Of a stretch of 64,000 nt of DNA, positions 46,991 to 57,983 are shown one piece after another. The stretch is from Panax quinquefolius. Its lineage: Eukaryota; Streptophyta; Magnoliopsida; Apiales; Araliaceae. Under the pieces are notes generated by a model. It saw nothing but the letters and a program-made list of their open reading frames with translations, ran no database searches and was not told where the DNA came from. Both the position numbers and the translations under genes were made by a program. How positions within the stretch are numbered: position 1 is the first letter of the stretch; each line of letters begins with the position of its first letter. The stretch spans positions 122,762,642-122,826,641 of the forward strand of contig CM035170.1 of the NCBI GenBank assembly GCA_020205615.1, read 5' to 3'.

Positions 46991-49900
46991 ATATATATAT
47001 TAAATGTTTATTATTCATAAGATGAATGTTATTTATCGATGCATACGGTGATGATGTATGATAATAAATGGGATTGATTATGACTATCGACCAAATGATT
47101 GGATTTTATTTTAGTTGGATGCACGAATGTATGGGTTTTATTAAATGGGGTCTCACAGATTCTGCCTTCTCTAATTTTTCTTAATGTAAATTCTATCTCC
47201 TCCTATGTATTTCCCTCGATCACGATCAAGGTTTCTATTTATTTTAAATAGTTTTGTAATAGGAATAGTTAGAATTAATTTTGAAAAATTGGAGATCAAG
47301 GAGCAAGGAGCGCTGAAGACCCGCTTTGTAATGGAGCCCTAAGTTTAAATGTAATAGTTATATTTAAATATTATTTTCGCACCCTGGGGAGTTTGAATTT
47401 TTGGTTCACTTGGTGGCTCTAGTGAACCAAACTAGAATAAAAGTCCATAATCAATCGTAGTAGAATATAGTATTCTATATGTGCATGCTTATATATATAT
47501 ATTATATATTATGCAAACATGCTTCGCATGTTCATTAATATGACGCGATTTTATATATATATATGCATGCGCCGCTTAAACAAGATGAGACAAATTAATA
47601 ACAAACCCCTCAATTTTTATATTAAGTCCTAAGCGCTCAAAGATATTTGGAATATCGAACGCCGCTTTCTAGCATGATAAAATTAATAGAGTATTAAATA
47701 TTTAATACGAGTTTGTTGTGTCACCACAAGGCAAGTATTAAGTATTTAAGATGTTAATTTATCACATTTGATGCTTATAAAGAAAATTGAACAATATTGT
47801 TTTGTCAGGTCACCACAAGGATGATATTTTTTTTTTTGAATATATGGAGTGCTAGGTCGGATTTAACTTCGATAATTTTGATTCGGATGTGCCACCACTG
47901 ATCAAAATAATCTAAGAGGCAAAATACAAGGAGTTGTGATAGTTGATGTAATCGACAAAAGTTGTCTACCTATTTATTTATATATAGTTTGTCAGTGTCA
48001 CCACAAGGCTATATACATTTGAAATGGGATCCTTATTCTCACTAGCAAATCTTTAATTAGATTTTATTTAACTATATAAGTGAGGGTAATATAGTTTGAA
48101 GAAAATAGTGGGAGATACCAATTTAAAAACAAGACCTAATTTATTTTGGTAATTAATAAAAGAATGTATGTTAAAATGTTGTTAATTACAAATTCATTTA
48201 CAAAATTTTACAATGTCTAAAATTACTATCATCGCGAAGCATATTAGATGCTAAATTAACTGTAATCAATTAAACGGATTGGTTAAGGAATTTGAGAATA
48301 GTTCTCATAGTCGAAAAGCTATCTTATGTCCTTAATACGCCTATCCTCGCAATGGTTGCGCATAATGCCTCCGAGGAAGAGATTGCTACTTTTAGAAAGT
48401 GGCAAGATGATGCACATTGGCTCAACGCATCATGCTCAGATCCATGAGTAACGAAGCTTCAGCCACAAGATGAAACTATGGATGCTTCTACTATATTCCC
48501 CGCACATCAAGTAGTTGATGGTGAGGAAAGTAGGACCGATAGATATCGAGATATCTAAGGAGCTCTTCCGATCTAGAATGGCCAATGGCACTATAAGATG
48601 CATAAAAAGTTCTTAACATAATCAATTTGATTGATCAATTAGACAACTGGTTTTGTCATGGATGGAGAGTTGAGCCAAGATTTGATCTTGCACTCACTCC
48701 TACTCTTTCACAATTGTTGTGAATTTTTCATATAAACAAGCTAGATATCACTGCCGATTTGCTTAACATGTTGAAAAATGTTGAGAGTCACTTTCCAACC
48801 AAGAAAGACCAAGTCTTACCGGTAGGGGCCAAAGGATCTTCCTCAAAAGAAGAACGATTCAAAGAAGGTAAATAGTAAAGGCATAAACAAAGGATAATAA
48901 GAACAAAATCGACACGGATAAAGAAAGGAGTTTGCTTCCACCGCAATAAGCCTCGACATCGGAAAGAAATCTGAGAGAAGCATCTGCGCAGAGGCTAACC
49001 AAAGAAGCTTAGTGAAGTTTCTTGTTATAATACGCTTTTTGTTCATGATTGAAATAAATTTTCTTTAAGTCAAGGTTCTACTGGGTATTGGATACCGACT
49101 TTGGTTATCATAAATATAGATTTATGAAGGACCAAGCAGTAAGTAGAAAGCTAAACAAATATAAGTAATCCTATGTGTGGGAAATGAAGCAAAGGTCACT
49201 ACATTAGCCATATAGAAACTTATAGTTTAGCAATGCCTACGGCAAATCTATTAAGTCAATAAGTTGTTATCAGATTCCATTCTTGTTAAAATATTATTTC
49301 CATTTTATTGTTGGACAATGAAAATTTTGGTATTATAATTAAGAACAATTGTTGTTCTATTTATAATAATAATGTTTCAGTATAGAATCGAATATTACTT
49401 AATGGATTTTTTATACTGATTTACGTGAAAAATTATTTTGCAAATTGAACAAACTAGTATAAGAAAAGGAGATGATCATTCAAAGAGTTGAATGTGTGTA
49501 TTTGTGAAATACAAGTGTGAATTATTTGAAAGGTTCAAAGAATTCAAAAGTGAAACAAATTGACAAAGTATTAAGATTCTTTGATTAGATCAAGGAATAA
49601 ATACTTGTGCAATAAGTTTCTAGATCATCTCAAATGGTTTTCTCATAATGGGACATCCCGATACGCAATAATTGATTGATGTATCCGAAAGGAAAATCAT
49701 ACCTTGTTGGACATGGTACGGTCCATAATGATTTTACCGACATTCCAAAGATCCTTCCGGGATAATGTCCTAGAAATGGTCTGACATTAAGAAAAAGGTA
49801 ACCTCAAAATCCTACCCCAAGACTCCATAAAAGTTATGGATGGTGGAGGATTCCTAATCTTAAGTATGTTAAGATAAGGGGTTGTCCAACTTATGTGAAA

Positions 49901-51200
49901 AGGTTTCAAAGGATAAGCTTGGGACAAGATTTGACAAGTACGATTTGTGGGACATCCTAAAGTAAGTTTAGGGTATATGTTCTATAATCCTACTTTAGCA
50001 AAAGGTGTTTGTTATGAACACGCCGCCTTCTAAGATAAAGGTGTTTATCATAAAAGGGCTAGTGGAGGATAATAGATCTCAAGAGTTCAAGAACCACAAA
50101 ACACTATAAGTCAAATAAGAGGAACCTATAGATGTAATTCTATTGTACCACAAACCGAATCAGAATCGAATAGTATCAAGATACCTAGGAGGTATGGATT
50201 CATCATGGATGATGATGATGATGAGGTACACATCATAGAAGATGATGATCCAGAGTTACATACTCGACGAGGTAAAGAGTTCTAGTGTGTACAAAAGGGT
50301 CAAGTGGGAGCGCCGTGACATTCCTAGTATTATATGTTGATATACTACTGATAAGGAATGACATACCAATGCTACAATCAGAAAGATAAAGTTGTCTAAA
50401 CATTCCTCCATGAATGATTTGGGAAGAGTATCTTAATTGGGGATAAAATCTATATAGATAGATTCAAGAGGATGCTCGACTTAACCCAAGGAACGATATT
50501 CATTTGATGCTAAAGTCGCTTAGCATGGCAAACTCCAAGAGATGTCTCATGCCGATGAGCTATGGAGTGTATCTCTCTTAATAGTCCCCATAGACTCAAA
50601 AGAAGAGAGATCGCATGAGTGACAATCATGTATGCAATGAAATATACGAGACCGATGTCGATCACCATATTATGGAGAAGTTCACCACTACGAGTCGCTG
50701 AAAACATCTTAAAGTGCTTAACCAAGACTAAGGATGTGATCATATTCATGGTGGGTCTAAATTAAAACTAGAGGGCTTTACAGACTCAAGTTTTTCGCAT
50801 GCATCAAGACGACGTAAAATCCACTTTAAGGTAAAGCGTTATCTTGAACAAAGGTGTAGTGAATCGAAAGGTTCCAAAAAAAAAGAGTTGTTGGTTTAGT
50901 GATAAAGACAAAGTATATAGCTATAAATGAAGTCGCAAGTTGATTGTTTGGATTAAAAGTTCATTACGTAACTAGGAATAGTTCCTAAGTCTCATCTTCG
51001 ATCTAAACATGTGTCAGTGGCACTTTCATTTGATTATTAGAATCATTGAAAGATGGGAAATCACTATAGAGATAGTGGACTCTCAAGAACAACATTACAT
51101 ATCCATTAACTAAAGCTTATCCAACAAAGCAGGATAATCGCCACTAGAGAGAAGAAGAGTATAAGATACCATGACGATGGTTTTAGTGCAAGTGGGAGAT

Positions 51201-53083
51201 TGAAAGTAGTATGCACACAAGCCAATCATGTTTGATGATAAAGCATATACTTTGTAATAATCTTATTCATTTATTAATAAAAAGTATTAATTTATTAAAG
51301 GCTTTTAATTATCTACATGATGTCGCTTTTATAATATGTGATAAACCCATAGTTTTAAGCAATGCTTTTAGAATAATGATGATGATCATTCTAATGAGAT
51401 CTAAATTTTGAAAGCTTAAAACTAAAATAGTTCCCAATCATTGGATTACTAAATCGGGGATTAGTGAATCCTGGATAGATCGGGTACATACGCTGTTTTG
51501 CATTTCATGGATGAGGATGATTGATCTCACGATCATTTGTGTGGAGACACTAAAGCAAGTATGTAGGTGCTTATTAGAGAATAAGTTCATCGAACGTGGC
51601 TCGCTAAGGAATACCTAATGGAGTTTTATTTGCTCGTCAATAGGAATTCTCAGAAGTGATAGTAAGACAAGTAATCCTCGACTCGAGATCATCATAGATT
51701 CGTGTATGATGAGTTATACTTTGACTTATTCCTTAAGACCCTTAGGGTATATCAAAGGGTATGCTTGGGTATAATAAGTTGTATACATGGAGATAATGTA
51801 TGATCAATAAAGAATCTACCACTTTAATAAAAGAAGAGAAATGTCCCATGTGATTCGATAAATGACAACCCAAGAGTCCTGGTTAAGGCGTAATGAAATT
51901 AGAAAGGAGTTTCTAATTTGCATTATTTGAGTCAGGCATTTAAGGATCGAAATACATATAATTAAATAAAATAAGACTCGATAAAGAATTCCATGCCTTA
52001 TATTTAATTGGGACATCAGATGGTGGAAGGATTGAATTGCATTTAAGAACTATTTACTCAAAGGTTCTTTAATGATTAATGTTGAAATCTATATTATCCG
52101 GAAAGTCGCTGATCGCTAGGGAGGCTTATCCCTATCAGTAGAATAAATATTATTTATTTAAATAAATTAATTGTTTAATTTATTTATTTAAATAAGATTA
52201 GAATTGTTCTAATTGATTTATTCACAACCTAGGCTTAATATGGAGAACCTAAAGGGTCACACCATAAAAGGAAGAATAATTATTTAAGAAGTTAATGGCA
52301 TAATCGTAATATATAAAGTTATGTATATTTAATTTAATCTATGGTGATAGAATAAATTAAATAGCTTAATATTTATTATTTAATATTTTAGAAATATTAA
52401 ATATAAATTAATAAGAGGAGTCTTATTAATATTATTACAATTATTATTATTTTAATTTCTAAAAGAGTTTAGGAATTAATTTAATATAAGTACTTTCATT
52501 TATTCCTAATAAGATTAGGAGGAAAATTAATTAAAAGAGTTTAATTAATTATCCCTAATAAGATTAGGGAGCTTAATTAATTAAAAGAATTTAATTAATT
52601 AAATAAAACCCAATTCCTTAATTGTTAAGGTGGGTTGCCCACATCTATAAATAAGAGGAGTCTTATTATGGGTGGGATGGGTTGTTGATTTTTCAACAAC
52701 TACGTAATAATTCCAATTGTTGGGAGAGTACACCTTTCTATGTAGATAGAAAAACTAGGGTTTAGCCAACCACCCTTCTTCTTGAATTTTCTTCTTCCTG
52801 GTGGATCACCCCAGAGGCCAAACATTTGGGTGGCTAACGCCGATCAAAGGAAGGAACCAAACCCGTGGATTCAAGATCGAACGCGAAAGGATCGAGGTGA
52901 ACTTGTACCGAGGAAGCTCGATCTTCAAGGGTATGATTTTATTCTTTATCTTTTCGCTTAATTAATAATTGTGCATAAAGGGTGATCCGTATATGGTTTG
53001 TAAAATTTTAAACTCGATTTTTACACGCTCGCATTATTTTGCAATTTGATTGCGTTATCATTAATATTTGATTACAAATTTCG
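51201..53083 (+). mobile_element. Ty1/copia LTR, 3' LTR of copy 2
   Basis: Starts TGAAAGTAGTATGCACAC after AGTGGGAGAT. Its end is degraded (TTTGATTACAAATTTCG in place of GAATATTACAAACCTAACA) and is set by homology at about 53083. At ~1.88 kb it is the best length reference for this family. TATA box at 52646. Confidence 0.8.
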
Positions 53084-54656
53084 TTTGCTTTCGTACATTG
53101 GATGAGGATGATTGATCTCATGATCATTTGTGTGGAGACACTAAAAGCAAGTATGTAGGTGTTTATTAGAGAATAAGTTCAACGAACGTGGCTCGCTAAG
53201 GAATACCTAATGGAGTTTTCTTTGCTGTCGATAATAGAATTCTGTAGTGATAGTAGACAAGTGATCCTTGGACTTGAGATCATCATAGTATCTTGTGTAT
53301 GATGAGTTATACTTTGACTTATTCCTTAAGACCCTTAGGGTATATCAAAGGGTATGCTTGGGTATAATAAGTTGTATATGGAGATAATGTATGATCAATA
53401 AAGAATCTACCACTTCTATTAAAAGAAGAGAAATGTCCTATGTGATTCGATAAATGACAGAGTTTTAATTTGCATTATTTGAGTTGTGCATTTAAGGATC
53501 GAAATACATATAATTAAATAAAATAAGACTTGTGATGAATTCCATGTCTTATATTTAATTGGGACATTGTATGGTGGAAGGATTGAATTGTCACTGGTAA
53601 CTATTTACTCAAAGGTTCTTTAATGATTAATGTTGAAATCTATATTATTTGAAAAGTCGTTGATCGTTAGGGAGGCTTATCCCTATTGTAGAATAAATAT
53701 TATTTATTTAAATAAATTAATTGTTTAATTTATTTATTTAAATAAGATTAGAATTGTTCTAATTGATTTATTCACAACCGGTTTAATATGGAGAACCTAA
53801 AGGGTCACAACCATAAAAGGAAGAATAATTATTTAAGAAGTTAATGGCATAATCGTAATAATATGTTATGTATATTTAATTTAATCTATGGTGATAGAAT
53901 AAATTAAATAGCTTAATATTTATTATTTAATATTTTAGAAATATTAAATATAAATTAATAAGAGGAGTCTTATTAATATTATTACAATTATTATTATTTT
54001 AATTTTTAAAAGAGTTTAGGAATTAATTTAATATAAGTACTTCTCATTTATTCCTAATTGGATTAGGAAGGAAAATTAGTTAAAGGAGTTTAATTAATTA
54101 TCCCATAATAAGATTAGGGAGCTTAATTAATTAAAAGAATTTAATTAATTAAAAGAATTTAATTAATTAAATAAATCCCAATTCCTTAATTGTTAAGGTG
54201 GGTTGCCCACATCTATAAATAAGAGGAGTCTTATTATGGGTGAGGGAGTTGTTGACTTTTACAACATACGTAATTCCAATAGTTGGGAGAGTACGCTCTT
54301 TTTCTATAGAGATAGAAAAACTAGGGTTTAGCCAACCACCCATCTTCTTAAATCCTTCTTCTTCCTTGGTGGATCACCTCTAGAGGCCAAACACTTGGGT
54401 GGCTAACGTTGATCAAAAGAAGGAACCAAACCCGGTGGATTCAAGTTGAACGCGAAAAGGATTGGAGGTGAACTTATACCTGAGGAAGCTCGAATCTTCA
54501 AGGGTATGATTCTTATTCATCTTTTTCGTTTAATTAATAATTGTGCATAAAGGGTGATCCGGGTATATGGTTTGTAAAATTTTAAACTTTGATTTTTTTA
54601 CACGCCGCTTAATTTATGCAATTTGATCAAGGTTCATGAATATTACAAACCTAACA
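53084..54656 (+). mobile_element. Truncated Ty1/copia LTR, plus strand
   Basis: Starts inside the LTR at GCTTTCGTACATTGGATGAGG, which corresponds to about base 290 of the copy at 51201, and ends with a proper GAATATTACAAACCTAACA. A ~45-base stretch present in the other copies is missing near 53460 (after ATAAATGACA). It directly abuts an inverted LTR at 54657. Confidence 0.8.
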
Positions 54657-56201
54657 TCAAGAAGATGGGTGGTTGGCTAAACCCTAGTTTTTCATCTCTA
54701 TAGAAAAAAAGCGTCTTTCTCCAACCATTGGAATTATCACGTAGTCTTGATATCCGATATAAGACTCTGTTATAAAGATATCAAGTAACCCTATTAAAAT
54801 AAGGTATCATTTAATTAAACCCTTTTAATTAAAGGGGCTCCCTAATCTTATTAGGATAATTAATTAAACTCCTTTAACTAATTTTCTTTCTAATCCAATT
54901 AGGAATAAATGAGAGAGTACTTATATTAAATTAATTCCTAAACTCTTTTAGAAATTAAAATAATAATAATAATTGTAATAATATTAATAAGACTTCTCTT
55001 ATTAATTTATATTTAATATTTCTAAAATATTAAATAATAATATTAAGCTATTTAATTTATTCTATCACCATAGATTAAATTAAATATACATAACATATTA
55101 TTACGATTATGCCATTAACTTCTTAAATAATTATTCTTCCTTTTATGGTGTGACCCTTTGGGTTCTCCATATTAAACCTGGGTTGTGAATAAATCAATTA
55201 GAACAATTTAATCTTATTTAAATAAATAAATTAAACAATTAATTTATTTAAATAAATAATATTTATTCTACAATAGGGATAAGCCTCCTAGCGATCAACG
55301 ACTTTCCAGATAATATAGATTTCAACATTAATCATAAAAGAACCTTTGAGTAAATAGTTACCGTATAATTCAATCCTTCCACCATACAATGTCCCAATTA
55401 AATATAAGACATGGAATTATTGTCAAGTCTTATTTTATTTAATTATATGTATTTCGATCCTTAAATGCACAACTCAAATAATGCAAATTAGAAACTCCTT
55501 TCTAATTTTATTACGCTTTTGCCAAGGACTCATGGGTTGTCATTTATCGAATCACATAGGATATTTCTCTTTTTAATATAAGTGGTAGATTCTTTATCGA
55601 TCATACATTATCTTCACGTACAACTTATTATACCCAAGCATACCCTTTGATATACCCTAAGGGTCTTAGGAATAAGTCAAAGTATAACTCATCATACACA
55701 AGATGCTATGATGATCTCAAGTCCAAGGATCACTAGACTACTATCACTACTGTGAATTCCTATTGACAGCAAGTAAAACTCCATTAGGTATTCCTTGGCG
55801 AGCCACGCTCAAATGAACTTATTCTCTAATAAGCACCTACATACTGCTTTTAGTGTCTCCACACAAATGATCGTGAGATCAATCATCCTCATCCAACGAA
55901 GCAAGTTGAACGATGTACCAATCTATCCGGATTCACTAATCCCCAATTTAGTAATCCAATGATTGGGAACTATTTTAGTTTTAAGCTTTCTAAGAATTTA
56001 GATCTCATTAGAATGATCATCATCATTATTCTAAAAGCATTGCTTAAAACTATGGGTTTATCACATATTATAAAACAAAGATCACGTAGATAATTAAAAG
56101 CCTTTAATAAATTAATACTTTTTATTAATAAATTAATAAGATTGTTACAAAGTATATGCTTTATCATCAAACATGATTGGCTTGTGTGCATACTACTTTC
56201 A
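54657..56201 (-). mobile_element. Ty1/copia LTR, minus strand, end missing
   Basis: Runs from TCAAGAAGATGGGTGG to ATACTACTTTCA. It lacks about the last 300 bases of the LTR and is otherwise continuous, unlike the split copy at 19074/38273. It sits in the same gypsy LTR context (TGTTCTCTTC at 56202) as that split copy, so it is a duplicate of the same insertion. Confidence 0.8.
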
Positions 56202-56490
56202 TGTTCTCTTCAGAAAATGAAAACGTAGCTGGGACTAGTCGGGGAACAGAGTGATGGTCCTAGATGGTGCATTAGTAGTCCTCACTATTCTGTAAAATAG
56301 TGTGATAATAATTGTAATGAGGACTCCTTTTGAGTTTGTATAATCTCTAGTAGACAATATTTGTATTCAAACTCATAGTTTATGTTTTTGTGATCGACAT
56401 ACATACCAGATACGGTTGTATTTGAATTCAGATCACGATCTCCGGCGACTCAAGATGGGTGATGATATACCTAATTTTGGGGGCGCCACA
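56202..56490 (+). mobile_element. Ty3/gypsy LTR, subfamily II, 3' end (duplicate)
   Basis: Second copy of the 38741 to 39033 segment, from TGTTCTCTTC to GGGGGCGCCACA. Same orientation and same neighbours on both sides. Confidence 0.8.
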
Positions 56491-56609
56491 AGAACCAAGA
56501 CATCATTATACAAAGAACCAAGACATCATTAGACAAGAAAGAGACACTCATAAGACAAGAACAAGACATCATTAGACAAAGAACTAATACATCATAAGAC
56601 AAGAACCAA
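56491..56609 (+). repeat. ~23-bp tandem repeat (AACCAAGACATCATTAGACAA), 5 units
   Basis: Continuation of the duplicate, homologous to 39034 to 39129 but with one more unit and no copia junction. Beyond it the sequence is not seen elsewhere in the window, so this marks the right edge of the retrotransposon nest. Confidence 0.85.
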
Positions 56610-56760
56610 GTCGGTTTTGGTTACCTTCACGCAACACGGTGGTTATTGTTTAATGCATTGGTTACCAATCATGTGGTTACCAAGCATTAATCATTAATAT
56701 TATGCAGTAACCAATTAAGCATTATACAGTAAACAATAACAACATTTAAATTAACACACC
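56610..56760. other. Transition segment with repeated GGTTACC / AAGCATTA words
   Basis: GGTTACC occurs three times and AAGCATTA twice in about 100 bases, with no gene signal. It lies between the repeat array and the gene island. Confidence 0.4.
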
Positions 56761-56769
56761 TTTAAAATT

Positions 56770-57400
56770 CGTTGAGGTGGAATTATCTTCTGGATAAGCA
56801 CTTGAGCTTCATTCTTAACAGGGACATCAAAATCGAATCTAATTCAGACTTCTAACGTTTGATATCACTATGTATCACCAAACTACTCTCATTCTTACTC
56901 GATTTATTACCTACATCCTTCCCCTTTCCATTCCCCTTTCCCTTTCCCTTGCTTTCCACAACAAACTTCTTCAAGTTCTTAATAGAATCACCCTCCACGA
57001 TCCTTTTCCTCTTTCCATCCTTCTTTCAGTATCATTCCTCAGATCAACCATTCTATACAAAACATAAAAACAACACAAACCAAAACAATGAATACTCCAT
57101 TACGTTAGTAAACTATATAATACATTAAACTATTAAGAAAATACTCACACTGAAGCAATAATAAACACCACGAGTCGATTCGACGGAGAAGAATAACGAG
57201 TAACAACGACAATGAACAGCACGAGTAACAACGACAACGACAATGAACCGCATTTAGTAACGAGTAACAACGATAATGACGAACAACTCAATGAGTATGC
57301 CGAACAACTAAACAAATATGATAGAGATGAAGAACGCATCTAACGAGATGGAGAACAATCACGGAAAACAAGAGTTTTTAACTCCGGATTACGTTTAGTC
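56770..57400 (-). pseudogene. Unrecognised coding-like remnant, minus strand
   Basis: On the minus strand, 57145 to 57339 is open (MRSSSLSYLF onward, Ser/Leu-rich). It runs into a donor-like GTGAGT near 57147, and an acceptor-like TTTTGTATAG lies near 57050. After that, one frame gives a Lys/Gly-rich stretch (GDSIKNLKKFVVES, then KGKGKGNGKG) and another gives FDVPVKNEAQVLIQKIIPPQ. The polypyrimidine tract at 56918 to 56950 is the Lys/Gly-coding repeat. No family is recognised. It may be a decayed transposon or host gene fragment, or chance. Confidence 0.25.
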
Positions 57401-57983
57401 GCATGATGCAGGAGAGAAAACAAGGGTTTCAAAGATGCAAAAAGGGTTTGGTAAGCTGTGAGAGTCCCATATAAATGATAAGCGGTTATCACGCCGATTC
57501 AAAAAAAATAACTTTTTGCCATGTCAGCCCATTAATATTTATCCCTTAAATTAAGGACTCTTGATTATATTAGTATTGTAAATATATATGATGAAATATC
57601 ATATTTTTATAATTATTTTATTAGTGTATAATTTTTATAATTACTTTTATAAATGTGCTATAATATGTAATTGTTCCAAATTTAAAAGGCAAATGGTCCA
57701 AAATTCCAAACCCAATGAAATCACATTCCGGGCTATTGTAGATGAAGTAAACGGACTGCAATAATTAAATTTAGATACATCAACCCATACTGACCGATTA
57801 GAGTTTCCGATCCACCCACTGCAAATTGGGTTGACCCAGCAAACCGGATACAGTGACTTAGCAGGACTCGGGAGTAGTTCGTATCTAAAACGTTATGTGT
57901 TCAATTCTCCGAGTGACTGAGTAGAGACCCCGAGTCAAACAGAGAGGGAGAGTGTGCGTGAGAGGATTCTGAGGAGAGAGAAG

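Larger units (their letters stand above)
45802..51200 (+). pseudogene. Ty1/copia internal region, copy 2, with leader
   Basis: Includes a ~2.4-kb AT-rich leader, then gag from 48213 (MSKITII) with NIINLIDQL and LLNMLKNVESHFPT-type motifs. A protease trace, WVLDTDFG, lies near 49090. An integrase C-terminal core (FERFKEF, SERKNHTLLDMVRS) lies at about 49510 to 49740. The RT C-terminal part starts at TFLVLYVD (about 50310), with DRFKRMLDLTQ at about 50455 to 50485. RNase H ends in CKWEI at about 51186. As in copy 1, RT is missing before the YVD box. There are many stops and frameshifts. Copia Gag and Pol make the particle, copy the RNA and integrate the DNA; nothing here could do so. Confidence 0.8.

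Noticed and set aside
51211..51411. Conserved ORF (MHTSQSCLMIKH) seen also at 55970-56191 and 38506-38730
   Set aside because: The repeated occurrence comes from copies of the copia LTR start. No known protein is recognised and LTR promoters lie downstream of it.
56859..57128. Plus-strand ORFs rich in Pro/Phe/Leu
   Set aside because: They arise from the CCTTTCC polypyrimidine tract. Coding-like signal, if any, is on the minus strand.
57954..57983. GTG start 30 bases upstream of the NDUFA5 ATG
   Set aside because: Nuclear plant genes start at ATG, and the ATG at 57984 matches the family N-terminus (MFLR).
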